Shown in pieces: positions 1-11,150 of a stretch of 64,000 bases of DNA. Position 1 is the first letter of the stretch. Each line of letters begins with the position of its first letter. This stretch comes from Agaricus subrufescens. Taxonomy: Eukaryota; Basidiomycota; Agaricomycetes; Agaricales; Agaricaceae. Below the pieces are notes generated by a model. That model ran no database searches. It saw only the letters and a list, made by a program, of their open reading frames with translations, and was not told the DNA's origin. Both the position numbers and the translations under genes were made by a program. The stretch lies in the NCBI GenBank assembly GCA_029945375.1, contig CM057062.1, forward strand, positions 2,619,564 to 2,683,563, in the 5' to 3' direction.

Positions 1-158
1 CTTAGTTTTGTGCAGGGATAGTAGTATGCTGCTTGTGCTCTTACCCAACAGGGAGAATCTTCTGGTAAGCATCAAGTCCAAGTTTCACTGAAAATATTGA
101 TTGTATGACTAGCAGGGTTGTATGGACTCACCTTCCTATGGGTGCATAGCCCAGGACA
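1..158. repeat. Detached 5' flank of an NLR repeat unit
   Basis: This stretch aligns at roughly 80% by eye with positions 45145-45303, which lie upstream of the fourth NLR gene. Matching blocks include TTTGTGC near the start, ACCCAACAGGGAGAA, TTCACTG, GACTCACCTTCCTA and GGGTGCATAGC. In the 45-kb copy the match continues without a break into the region that here resumes at 31764. The piece is therefore the distal upstream flank of NLR gene 1, pushed 31.6 kb away by the inserted block at 159-31763. No coding sequence is seen in it. Confidence 0.8.
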
Positions 159-223
159 TGTTTTTTTTTTTTCTTTTAAATCAACTTTTATTATACTGCT
201 GCCTGATCACATAGCAGTCCCGG
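159..223 (-). other. Poly(A)-like 3' end of the outer element
   Basis: On the minus strand this reads as an AT-rich 3' untranslated end containing AATAAAAG, followed by a run of twelve A bases (positions 161-172 on the plus strand are T). It abuts the left copy of the CAGGACA duplication. A poly(A) tail next to a target duplication is the usual mark of target-primed insertion of a non-LTR retrotransposon or a retroposed transcript. The gag-like ORF at 1739-2888 lies upstream in the same orientation and is the likely transcript body. Confidence 0.55.
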
Positions 224-1611
224 TGAAGAGACTAGATCGGTGTAAATGTGGAAAATAAAATATTAAAAAATATAAAATGGAATGCGAATGCAACCCTTTG
301 AATTACACCGAGTCTCGAGTGCGGTTCATGGGGAGAATAAATCAGAAAGAAAGTGAAAGTAAGTGTCTTGATTAAGTATTGAATGAAAATAGGGGTAGAA
401 TAGAAATGTGAAACAAGTCTCGACTGAATAGAGACCTCTTCCAGACCTATGCCGTTTCAATTAGAACCTTCACGACGAGTGGCTAAGCTCATGACAACTG
501 TCCTCAATAGGATGGGTTAGACACCTACCTAGGAGGGGTAGCGAGTCTGCCCTAGTGATGCCTCAACTAACTCGGAGAGCCTTGACCTGCCTTTGCACTT
601 TAAGACAGACTGCAAGACAAGTCGAGCTAGCACTGAATGCTATCGCGATCCTATTAGACCAGTGAAGATACTCTCTCGAGCAGAACACAAGACCTTCCGA
701 GTTGAGAAAGAACTTTAAGAAATGCTTAGAACACTGCGAAGTTTAACCAAACTCGATTTCACTCGCACAGTGCTTGGGCAAAGATTCAATGCCGAACCTT
801 GTCCTCAACTGGCAACTATATACGATACACAATAATAATAAAAAACTGAGACAAAATAAACAAATATGAAACAGATAACCAAGTCCGTATCCAGCACTGA
901 ATGGGTATAGTCTCCTCAACTCATCTTTCCCCACCAATCAACAGTCTCGACTATTCAGTCTCCTCGACCGAACATCGCACTTGCCTAATCTCCTGTTCCC
1001 CATTGGCTAACGAGCTTCCAACCCTAAACCCTAGTCTAGAAACTCTCGAGGCGCATCCCCCACTGATTGTCCCATCGATAAGATGTCCTCGATTAGACTA
1101 TGCTTCTATCTCGCCTTTAGTTGCTTCGAGATTATCACTATTTCCGCCTGATCCAGAGTCTCGACTGACAATTCCACCAGTCTTGCTTCAGGTTAATTCA
1201 GTCTCGACATGTGTAAGTCGTCTACTTCCTAGCCCTTTCCTTATTAGGCAGGTAGTAGTTATAGATTCGGTTTAGCATAAGGTCCGCTGAAGGAACCGCG
1301 TTCCGCTAAGTCCTCAAGCCATCCTATAGCCAGTCTCGATGATAATTCCCAATAAAGTCTCTCTAGACTCAGCCTTGAGACTTCCGTCTTAAAGTCCTTG
1401 AACGCGATTATATTTCCCCTAGCAGTACAGTTTTCCTACTAGGAATTGCGGATGCAATCTCGACTGTCCCCTAGATCAACCTTTCTTCACACATGCCCTC
1501 GACTGAGATTATCTCTAACTGGGTGATCGATTGTTCATTCCCGAACTTAATACGTACACCTAACCGCATTAAACATATATTTTCACGTGTAAAACAGCTG
1601 GAGCTGTAACA
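224..1611 (-). mobile_element. Solo LTR (1.39 kb), copy A
   Basis: Reading the minus strand, the unit starts TGTTACAGCTCC and ends CTCTTCA, flanked on both sides by CCGG (220-223 and 1612-1615), a 4-bp target duplication. The reverse complement is highly similar along its length to 18640-20010, so the two are copies of one long terminal repeat in opposite orientation. No internal retrotransposon domain or second LTR adjoins it, so it is a solo LTR, normally produced by recombination between the two LTRs of a Gypsy or Copia element. The parent superfamily cannot be told from the LTR alone. Short open frames inside (for example 743-937 and 901-1275) are not credible genes. Confidence 0.85.
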
Positions 1612-1738
1612 CCGGGTTGGAGACCCAGAGTTAAGGTGGTAAACAAAGACAAAACATGTATCATGAGACAACATGAGTAGAAGTAATAATTGAAACACAA
1701 AGCACACAGACACAAACATGCAGACAGGATATTGGAGA

Positions 1739-2888
1739 TTAGACACCCTTGAACTGCTTCCGCAGCCATGCCCAATCAAATCTGTGTTTCCAGAATGGAC
1801 ATGCAGACTTGTCCATGGAGGAGTGGTCAGTTTTGTCCCACTTGGAGGCAGAACAGTTAACGCAGTGGTAATGGTTGACATTTTTAGGGTCAACCATCTT
1901 GGAGTGGTTGTCCCCAGAGTGGGGACCCGCAGAGAGAGCATTGTACACCTTGACGGTGGCAGGAGGAATGGTGGTGGCCCCACCTCATGCACCAGGTGCA
2001 CAAAACAGAGCCAGAATGAGGCTTGGCACCTTGGATTTGGCAGTCAATCCCACAGAAGTGGACCACCTGGCCAATAAGAGATTGGGCCATAGACCCAGTG
2101 ACTGAATTGTTGATGTCAACCCATGCAATGCACAAGTCAGAGTGAGGGGAAACCCACATGAGGTGGATTTTGTGCTTGAGGGAGTTGTGGATGGCAGACC
2201 CAGCAATGGAGGAGCCAAGAGCCTCTTGAAAGGCTGCTAGGGTGGGGGTGAGCCAGTCCTTGGAGAGAGTGGTGGGGAATAAGATGGGAATGTCAATAAT
2301 TTTCAAGTATGACATCACTTGGGCCTTCTCAGATTGAATGGGAGGCATGTCAGAGGGGTGGAGCTTGCAAATGTGCCAGAGCACAAATGTGGATTCTGCA
2401 GGGGAGGGAATGGAGTTGGTGTGGAGGAACATCTTGTTGTCCTTGTGCAGCTCCCAGTGTGTGATAATGAGCTTGGATTTGAGGTCTTTATTGAGGGTGT
2501 GATTGAAGCTGTTGATGGCCTCAGTGTCATATTCGAAAGTTTCAAGGTATGAGAAGGTGTCTTCCCAAGCCTCTAGTTCATGTTGTTCCTCCTGAGGGGG
2601 AGGGTCAGCCTGCTTGGCCTGGCTGGTTTGAGGAGAGCTTATGGTATTGGGTATACTGAAGGTGCTATCGGGGTGCTGGAGGATGGCCATGGCTATATCA
2701 GCACAGTCCATATCATTGAGTGACACCCAGGAGCTGGGGGCATTGCAAATGTTATGGAGGCTGGCCAGAGGTAGCTCAAACCAGTTCAGTGAAGCAGGAG
2801 GGGGGGCCTCCTGGGTGGGGGCAGCCTTGGATTTACAGTATGCTTGAGGGGCATATCGAAATGTATTCTCAACACAGTGGCACCCCAA
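1739..2888 (-). pseudogene. Broken gag-like ORF with CCHC zinc knuckles (LINE ORF1 type)
   Basis: The main frame (1890-2888) has a proline-rich N-terminal part, an alpha/beta middle part and a C-terminal cysteine cluster starting CTWCMRWGHHHSSC. The remaining knuckles and a tail with CPFWKHRFDWAWL lie in a shifted frame at 1739-1948, so one base has been gained or lost near 1920. No ATG opens the upstream frame, which runs back to a TGA before any methionine, so the 5' end is also missing. This arrangement (multiple C-x2-C-x4-H-x4-C type fingers ending in CPFW) is known from ORF1 proteins of Tad-like LINEs in fungi, which bind the element RNA. No endonuclease or reverse transcriptase follows. 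It is a dead remnant. Confidence 0.65.
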
Positions 2889-3083
2889 AATCCCAAAAGG
2901 GAAGGTAGTGGTACAAGGTCAAGAAGGAATGAGTGCAAGACTAGGGTTGGGGAAATTACCACACTTCCTAATTGGGACATGTTATTTACCAGTATCATAC
3001 TAGTAAAATTCATGGCACCTGACCTTGCATGTGACAAATTTATTTATAGTATCTCTACCTATAATGAGCACCTATAAGCACTT

Positions 3084-5870
3084 TTAAAAGTCAAATTTTG
3101 GCAAGAAATCATCATTGTTGCCTTCAGGTATCTGTTCCACACCAGCAAAGAAAGAGACTGGACCCTGGCTGTATACTTGAGAAGGCTCATCAAGGGACAA
3201 AGCCTCTACTATGTGCATTGAATCAAAGGCCACCAGGGACCCATCAATCTTGGTGGTCATTGAGAGGTCTGTCACAGGGGCAGGCTCCTCTGACAGCCAG
3301 TCCTCTTCCTTGTCAGGATTGTCAACATTGTCTTTACCTATGTCCTTCACCATACTACTGTCTCTGTCATCTGTACCTGTTTGCTCATTTGGGCCAGAAA
3401 TGTCCTTAAAGCATGAGCTAAAATTGTAAAAGCACAGTTTGGGTTGCTTGGTTGAATGAGAGTGAGGCTAAACATAGACATGAGAGATCTAAGCATCTCA
3501 GAGGAGTTTGTGTACATTACCTCACTCTCTTCCTTGAAATGACAGTGTATTTGGGTCATAGCACCCATCATATTGACTGACAATTGAGATCACAAAGAGG
3601 AGCCTAACCATGTAAATACAGAGCCTGTACATTCTTCTTCCATTGAGTTGATATGTATTGAAAAAATCTTGATGGCAAGAATATAAAAGAAGTCAGATGG
3701 AATGTATATTTAAAAGACTGATGGGCAAGACTTGTGATAGCTCATTGTTACATAAGGCACTCCACCATGCAAGTGGGCCTTCATCTTCATCGTAATAGGC
3801 ATCAAATGGGTACTGTTGCCATGAGTATGCCTTTAGTTCACTCAGTAGTTTTGTCACAAATGCCATACCATGACCTCACCATCAGGTAAATGCGACTTTG
3901 TGCCCATCCTTGATTTCATTCTCTGCTACACTTGACAAGAAAAAGGCAACTGATTTGAAAGTTGTGACATTCTGAATACCAGCGTATTCAAGGTTATTAT
4001 AGGGAGCAGGATCAGGTTTGAATAGGGCACTTGTGATATGAGCTAAATGAAGATGAGTAAACGATATAACATACAGAGCATGATGCACTCACAAGGTACC
4101 AGATAGGCAGCAGACACATAGACACCACTGGCTAGATTACCTGTACCAAAAAGTTGGTTATAACAAGAATCTAGAATTGACTGAATCTCAGTCAGGGCCT
4201 CATCTGGGTAGTCCAGACCAAGATCATTGAATGCATCAAACATTGGCAGCAGTGGCCAAATTAGCCCCAAGGCAGGCTATAGCTTGGATGGCTGGGGTCC
4301 CTATATGGACAAACTGGGCCAAGTTGAATTCAGAAGCGGTGGTGGCTTTACTAGTTTGTGGCTGGAAGTACTTCTCATACTCCTAGTCTGTGTGATAAGG
4401 CATAGTGAAGAGAACCCTAAAGGAGTACTTACCCCAAGTTTGAACTGTCCCCACTTCACAATTTCCTTGATAACTACCAAGTTACACTCAAGAGATCAGG
4501 CAGCATAAATGACTGTCCCAAAACAGGACTTGCCTATCACTTCCAGACCATGAGTGGGCACACCAGGGACTACAAGATGTGCTGCCTTGAATTCTGCAGT
4601 GCCCAGGTGGGACTTGTGTATCTTCATGATCACTGCATGAACAATGGAGAGAGTCTGAGTCAACATCAGCTTAGCCCCACCAAAAAAGCATCCAAGAACA
4701 AACTTTATGAAAATACAGTAATTTGACAATGTCACCAATTGTGTTGCTTAGCTGGTGAACACAATCTGCAATGGGGATTATAGTAGGCACCTTGGTGGCC
4801 ACCATGGTGTGCCCCAGCAATGTATTTCCAGAACTGTCAGAGACCATGCATGAGAACCGTGCAGGACCAATAGTTTTGATTGTCTACATAAAAGTCAGAG
4901 CTATGAAAAGGAATAGACAGATGTCACCCTCACCTTCATCACAAAATTGGCTAACCACTTGCCAGTATGAGACTCATCAGTTGCCTCACACACCTGCATG
5001 AGGTGCACCTCACCAGAAGGAGTCAATATATGCAAAGTTCAAAAGGACTCACCCCCGTGGGATGTTCCCCTGTCTAATGAAAGAGTTAGGTTGTCCAAAC
5101 CCTTCAGTTCATCAACAGTGTCAATGTAAATTCAATTGGCCTCATTGGGAACGTGTTTATCACTTAACACATTGTGGTTGGGTGGCTTGTATGAGGGATC
5201 AGCATAGTAAAAGACCTTTTGCCATGATTTTGATGAGGCTATAGACAGTGGAAGGCCGCAGACACACAAGAGTTCAGTAATGGCAAGTGTCAGTTGTTTG
5301 TGATGATTGCCTTTGCCCTTGTCCTTAGCACGGTCAAAGAAGTCTTGACTTCCCTGGGATATTACCTCTTTGGGATGACTGGTCTTCTTCTCCTTATGCT
5401 TCATTGTCCCCTCCCCTTTCCTATTCCCATCGCTTCTCTCATCAACCTTGATAAGTCCTGAAGGGGCTCGCTGTGCTGACTCTGACCGTGCCAAATCCTG
5501 CAAAGCAGTGGAGAGCCGGCAGCATGCATGAGCATGCTTGAAAATGTGGTCTTTTCCTTGGTTAGCTTACATGTGAGTGCACCCCTTGCTTGAGCACCTC
5601 CACAGTATTTTCTCAGGATTGTGTGCTCTATAGGAACAAGCCGATAACTGCTCAAGAGCATTTGAAACAGGGCGCCCCCCCTTCTGGGGGTCTTTCTCTT
5701 TGACATCAACACAGTCTACCAGAACATTCAACACGTGATTGTCCTCTGGTGAACAATCCCTCTCGGTCACAATACCAACATCCTCATCATCACTGATCTC
5801 CCATTGACCTTGTTTGGCCACATGTCCATTGCTTTTCCCGTTTTGACATGCTGCTGGAACCACTTGGTCA
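3084..5870 (-). pseudogene. hAT-family DNA transposase, decayed
   Basis: Several exons on the minus strand give blocks characteristic of fungal hAT transposases. In order: a BED-like cysteine segment (about 5575-5630), LLCVCGLPLSIASSKSW (about 5210-5260), VDELKGLDNLTLSLD (about 5070-5120), a GEVHLMQVCEATDESHTGKW block (about 4935-4995), VSDSSGNT followed by the CVHQLSN block (about 4750-4850), KSCFGTV (about 4505-4525), YEKYFQP (about 4370), and a dimerisation-region GPLAWW remnant near 3770. Splice sites such as the intron ending ACTCAG near 4700 fit. A frameshift is needed near 4236 to join AANV to DAFNDLGLD. The last part (3084-3353) is acidic and ends normally. hAT enzymes cut and paste elements bounded by short inverted repeats with 8-bp duplications; I could not define such ends here. 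Probably inactive. Confidence 0.7.
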
Positions 5871-6738
5871 AAAACTCAGGCCATCTGTGCTTGAAATATA
5901 TCTGCACCATTGTCATGTAAGACCATTGGTGTTCGACCCTACAAGGCATTTGATGGTGAGATCTCTTATAGATGTGATAACAATCCAGACTCACCAACAA
6001 CCCTTGAATGTGATGACACACCAGTTCGAGCACACAAAACCGACTGGGGGCAGCATCGAGAGTTGATGACGTGGTGGCTGTGTCCAGGAAGAAATGGAAC
6101 CGCAGACTCTCGAACGCCAATGTGGAACACAAATACATTTCCACCTGCTTTCTGCAAGGTAAGTAACCAATTGCAAGAGGTTTTGACCACTGATGCTGGC
6201 CCAACCACCATAGGAGCATTTTGAGTAGATGCTCTGGGGAGCCCACACTGGCAGGATCCCCATATTGAACCAGACCCTGGTCTAGATCCAGAACCAGAGT
6301 GACCCAGTAATTTCCTTGTGGATGAAAGGGGTTCAACAGCACTGCTGGCCATTGAACTGGAAGGTACACAGGGATTACCATTGCAATTTCATGCAAGTTG
6401 TCTGCAACTATTTCTCCTGCCAAATGATGGAGGCCCTGACTAGACTGGCTGTCTAGGTACTCACCCTGCCAAGAATGGTAAAAACTGGTCAAGCTATCGC
6501 ACCATTCTGTTCCCACACAGTGCTTGCTTCCTTTGTATTCACCAATGAGTTGGTGGTCAAGTATTGTGGTCATCTGATCGATCTGGGAACTGGAGAACCA
6601 GTCAGTGAAGCAGAACTTTGCCAAGAATTGGATCCTGAGGGTGCCCCCTAATACATGTGGAAGTTCATACTGCCAAGGTATGCTGGCCAACAGATGTTTC
6701 CATGCCTCAGCTGATGGTTGGAGCTCGATCCACATGAT
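5767..6738 (-). pseudogene. Ulp1/SENP-like cysteine protease, C-terminal part of a split gene
   Basis: The frame carries DWFSSSQIDQMTTILD, then a YWVTLVLDLDQ strand, QYGDPAS, and KQVEMYLC. This matches the order of a Ulp1-type (C48) protease domain: HW...D, (Y)GD(S), and Q-x5-C. These enzymes cleave SUMO or ubiquitin-like conjugates; in fungi they often accompany transposon genes. The active-site His that should precede the Trp is Tyr, which one C-to-T change explains, and the Gly after the Cys is Ser, so activity is doubtful. The 5' half of the gene continues at 22667-23042 beyond the KDZ element, in the same frame once the duplicated ACATGAT is counted once. The downstream end overlaps the start of the hAT frame at 5767-5863, so the two may be one transposon's genes. 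Confidence 0.65.
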
Positions 6739-7420
6739 CATTGGTGGAATAAGCCAGGATTAATCACTTGCGACAACTGTCGCATATCATGATTTGTGAC
6801 AAATAATCACAGAATAATCACGATTATTGCTCATTAATGTAGCCCTGTTACAATAGGATAGTAATCGTGATTATTGTGATTTATGACAAATAATCGCAGA
6901 ATAACCACAATTAGCGCTCATTATTGTAGTCCTGTTATAGTAGGATAGTAATCGTGATTATCATGATTTGCGACAAATAATCGCAGAATAATCACGATTA
7001 TTGCTCATTATTGGGGCCCTGTTATGGTAGGATAGTAATCGTGATTTTTGAACCTCGATAATCATGATTTCGGGCCAGGCAACTCTAGGCTGATTGTTAC
7101 ACACATAAATAATCGTGATTACACCAACTTCATTTTAATCGTGATTACAACTTGAGCGTAGTATTGAGTACATAACCATGATTAATAGCCATGATTAATA
7201 ATCGTGATTATCTCAACTGAATACATCTGAGAGTACATCGAAATCTCCCATCTCGATAATCGTGATTGTTAATCGCGATTACAACTTGACCGTAGAACTG
7301 AATACATCCTGATAATCATGATTATCAGTCACGATTATTTAGTAAGTCACACCCTGATAATTAATTAATCATGATTATGGGCTTGCCAGTTAGTCATGTT
7401 TGAGCATGGTTGTGAAGTAA
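6739..7420. repeat. Left subterminal region: 87-bp tandem repeat and AATCGTGATTA palindromes
   Basis: Three tandem copies of an 87-bp unit begin at 6790, 6877 and 6964, each with TGATTT-TGACAAATAATC, GAATAA, GCTCATTA, CCTGTTA and GGATAGTAATC. From about 6780 to 7390 the palindromic word AATCGTGATT or its AATCATGATT variant recurs every few tens of bases. The same word class is concentrated at 22400-22640, just inside the other end of the element. Clustered subterminal motifs are known transposase binding sites in several DNA transposon superfamilies; that role is inferred here. No coding sequence is seen between 6739 and 7622. Confidence 0.75.
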
Positions 7421-7622
7421 TATGAATCACGAGGGTATATTGATCACTGACCAACTACAAACAAGCTAAACGGTTAGAGGTAAGTGAAAGTTGGACTGTG
7501 TCAACGGCTTAGTGGCAACGAGGCTTCTTTGCTGATGGTTTGAGACTCTCTTCCTCTGATACATATGCCCATCGTTCTCTAGCAGGTACTCTATGGCTGA
7601 AGTGTTAATATATGGTCTTAAA

Positions 7623-9794
7623 TTAATATAAAAATGCTAACTTTGGTCGAGGACCCTGTGCATTATTTGTCAGTGGCTGAGGCCGCTTTGGTGCTCGAGT
7701 GGGGCGAGTCGATGCCCAAACAGCCTGCACACCCACTGCTCCCCGTTTCTGGCGTGGCTTTCCAATTGCTTTGGGGATCTGCTCGGGCACTTGAGAAATC
7801 ATTGGAGGGTCCACTGTATGCACTGTGTCAGTAGAACTAGAGAGGGAAGCCGGTTCTTGAATGGGTGGTGTGTTGAGACCAAGGTCAAGAGAGGGGGTTA
7901 CTACTGGGGGCACATGCTGTCCTGGGGTGGCATCAGAGCGGATTTCCGGCAGCGTGACTCCAGACAAATGGAGAGGCTGTGATGACATATTAGTGTGATT
8001 GCCCTGAGATTGTGGGATTATGCTCGGGTTGCTATCATGTGAGAAAGTTGATGCCAGTTCAGGAGGCTCAAGAGGAGGATGAACGGGGTGGTCATGGGCG
8101 GCACTTATAGCTTTATGAGGGGGAGAAGACGATGTGGGTGGTTGGAAAGACGCCTTGGATGGTTGAGATGGCGAGCTGGCTACTTGGTTCATCACCGGTC
8201 CAGTCCTTATATTCCATGCCATTCAGAATTTGAGCTGAGAAAAAAATAAAATTCCTCACGTGACAGTCAGGGTTGGGGGAATACCGTTTAAAGCAGTGGT
8301 CATAGGTTCCGCCAACGGACCGAGAGAGCTAGCTGTGGGACTATTGCTAGCTGGTTCATCTCTATAATTAATGCAATCAAAAAAAATTGATTAAAATGAT
8401 AGAGGAGCCTCTCACGTTACTGTAGGTGTCAAGGGGGGCCCATTGAGAGAGGTGGTAGCAGGTTCCACAGAGGAACTAGGCAGGCTAGCAGCAGGGTTCT
8501 CAACATTTGCTTCGTTTCTTTGTTCCATTGATTAGATTTTGATTAGATAAAGAAAAAGAACATCTCACATTGCTGGAAGCGCCAATGGAGTGCTTCCGTG
8601 ATGGGCTGCTTCAATTTCTGCAGGAGAAGGTTGAGCCATCACATTGTGATCTGAAGAACTGACGTTAATGAATGAATGATTATTGATACATATTTAGAGC
8701 TTACCTGGAAGGGCTACTTGTGCAACGGCCGCAAAGTGGCCACTCATGTAGCTGTTATAGCGCTCCGTGAAAGGTTGGCAACGATTGATGAAGCTTTCCT
8801 CGTTGCTGATCATGAAACTGGGAACACAATTAGTTTGATTTAATTTAGGGAAAATAAGCTTACTTCTTTTCCTGTATTTGATTCGAGGGATTACAATAGG
8901 CAACAGACATGAAGCAGACTGCGTCACCGAACTGCTTGCAATCCCACCCCAAAAGGCCGCATACAGCCTCTGCAATCTTGGGGCATAATGCATGTTGTAT
9001 GCTATATAAATCGGTGTCAATCAGCTCTCAAACAGACAGAAATAAAATAGAACTTACGTGAGTATTTCTTCTCTTTGTGGAGGAAGCCATCACTTCACGA
9101 TTTCGGCTTCAACTTGAGATTCAAAAATCCAAATCTCATCTTCAGGCATCTTGTTGAGCCTCTCTGTCAGCACATCATTCCAGCTCTTGAGATACCCAGG
9201 AGGTACTTCCCCATTAGGGCTTTTCACTGATGAAGCAATCTCCTCCTTGTATTTATCGACCACAAGCTGCCTGACACAAGGAAGCTTGGCAAACATATCA
9301 TTAGCAAGTTCTATAGCCTTGTCGGCTTCATCGAAGACCCGTTTGCGTTGAGCAATCGCTTTGTGCTTTTTACACTGGTTCTTGTACCAGGTCTTGATTT
9401 GCTATTCCGCGTCATTAGCTAATTAAGCTAGGGCTTGAACTCGTGCTTACCATGTCTTCTACCGGTGTTGTTGCGGGCTTGTTGAATAATGACGATGTTG
9501 ATACATGCAGTGATTGGACAATGAACAAGAAACCATGTTTGAACGTCAGTAGCTTACAATACAGGAACTCGGAGTACTACATACCTTGCCCTCTTCTACA
9601 GACCCTCCACGCTTGTCACGAAAATAGGGAATAGCGACTCTCTTGACCCACGATGTGAGTTTTGTATACGGGGATGAACCATTGTCCGCATTGATAGCAC
9701 GACGCGTGGCAAGGCACTCATCTAGGAGGTCTTGAAGTATCGTGGTATCAGCATGAGAAAGGGGTCGAGCCCCACTCGAGTGGCGTCTGCCCAT
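7623..9794 (-). CDS. Unknown cargo protein with basic N-terminus and repeated Pro/Ser/Thr-rich exons
   Basis: I do not recognise the family. The start is the ATG at 9792-9794 (MGRRHSSG). Exons can be followed to LTSWVKRVAIPYFRDKRGG, then LLTFKHGFLF...FNKPATTPVEDM, then a charged helical block (WYKNQCKKHKAIAQRK through PEDEIWIFESQ). A TGA at 9090-9092 ends that frame unless it is spliced out. Further exons in the same direction carry AYNMHYAPRLQRLYAAFWGG and FTERYNSYMSGHFAAVAQ. Two duplicated exons follow, each ending in a variant of EP-TT-LNG-PPT-TVT, and then a long low-complexity tail (7623-8189) rich in Pro, Ser and Thr with a basic patch, KPRQKRGAVG. Coding direction is opposite to the transposase. 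The TGA leaves open two genes or one broken gene. Confidence 0.45.
8230..8580 (-). repeat. Tandemly duplicated exon-intron unit
   Basis: Two successive exons on the minus strand, each with its own GTGAG donor, encode related peptides. One carries NEANVENPAASLPSSS and ends LNGPPLTPTVT. The next carries DEPASNSPTASSLGP and ends LNGIPPTLTVT. The introns between them are about 55 bp with ordinary acceptors, and the phases keep one frame into the Pro/Ser-rich tail that starts TTGPVMNQVASS. The unit of about 150 bp looks like internal exon duplication in the unknown cargo gene. Confidence 0.55.
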
Positions 9795-11150
9795 ATCAAG
9801 CTGTACGTGAGATGCGAAAGAAGATACAGGGAAGAAAGAATGGGCGAACTTCAGAGGGCAGAGTGAGTTATAGTAAAAAAAGAGGCAGATAATCCTTACC
9901 CAAAAATACAAGATGGATCTTGGAATTCGGGCTTCGGGCTAGCTCCCCGGAACTTGATCTTGTCAAGATCTTGTTTTATATGCCCGATGCCAATTGTTCC
10001 TAGCGCTTTGCAGTGGGAGTAAGGAAACAATCATGAATTTCGGCATTTGCGTTTCCGGTGTCACTTCTTTGAAATCTGAGATATCTTTCCAATATAATGG
10101 TTTTAACCTGCCGCCACCATTTTTTCCTGGTGTTGCACCTCCTACGTTGAAGGTGACCATGAATCTTGATTTTTATTGAATTGTATCACCGCCGAAAACC
10201 TGATCTGGTGGAAGATCTAAGTGCAAACCCGTGCATGCTCTCTGCCTTTTTGAAGGATGACGAAACCACAATTCAACGTAGATCCAGAGTTTCTCGGCCA
10301 GACCAACAAACGCTCAACAATGATAACTATTAGTATTGCCTACTTAGGAAATCAACATCCCAAATGGGGGAACTTGAACCCTCTGCCTTTCCACTCCCCC
10401 TGCTCCCCGCTCGTCCCCCCCTGCTCCCCACCCTTCCCTCATACTAGACAATTGGATGTTGCTCCTACAACGACACATCTTCAACCAGGTCATTTAGCCT
10501 CTACCTGAAGACCTTGACTTCAGCTTGAGGGACAGGCGTGTCTGAATTAGGGCCTGGAATTCTGCGTTGCTCTTGAGAAGTCCTTGAATGTAGATGGTCG
10601 GCAGCCCAAAGTAGATGCAATCACACCGTCTGCACTATGGGAACAACTTCAACAATGTATGGGGAAGAAAAACATAATCACTCACATATGAAAACCACTT
10701 GCCAGCATTGGTCAGAAGAGGATCGGTCTTGCTAGTACAGAGCTTCTTGGACTTCAAGAAATGCTTGGGGCAGAGAGAACCTGCAGGAGGAGGGCCAACT
10801 TGACGTCGAAGGAACTTGAGGATTTTCGCCTCATTCTCCTGTCAGAGGATGGTGACACTTTCCCTGGTCGATGTAGAAGGCTGCATCGGGTTGGGGTCAA
10901 GGTTTTCCACGCCAAGATACTAATATAAGTTGCCATCTTTGCTCTCATACTCGACTTTTCACATCAAATTAGGCAGAATCTGATTTGTCTTTGATCATTC
11001 TGAAATTTTTGTGTTCAGGGTTGGCAGTCATCTCATTTTCAGGGGCATCCTTAACGAAAGTGATAATAACAATAACATTAATAAAGAATAATAATAATAA
11101 TAATAATAATAATCAAGTTGCAGTTGATCATATTAAAGGTTCCTCGCATT
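9795..11150. other. Stretch without a recognisable gene, with an (AAT)n microsatellite
   Basis: Short open frames exist on both strands, but none shows a family motif, plausible splice structure or sustained coding character. A trinucleotide AAT run of about nine copies lies near 11088-11113, just before the start of the next gene. A C-rich patch (about 10395-10440) is also simple sequence. Confidence 0.5.

Noticed and set aside
743..1275. Short open frames near the left end (64 and 124 codons)
   Set aside because: They lie within the solo LTR at 224-1611, recur shifted and inverted in the second LTR copy, and have no motif.
10500..10960. Possible coding stretch around 10754-10948
   Set aside because: Short, no family resemblance, and no phase-compatible neighbours.
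11088..11115. AAT repeat as a telomere or CRISPR-like array
   Set aside because: A simple trinucleotide microsatellite without spacers.
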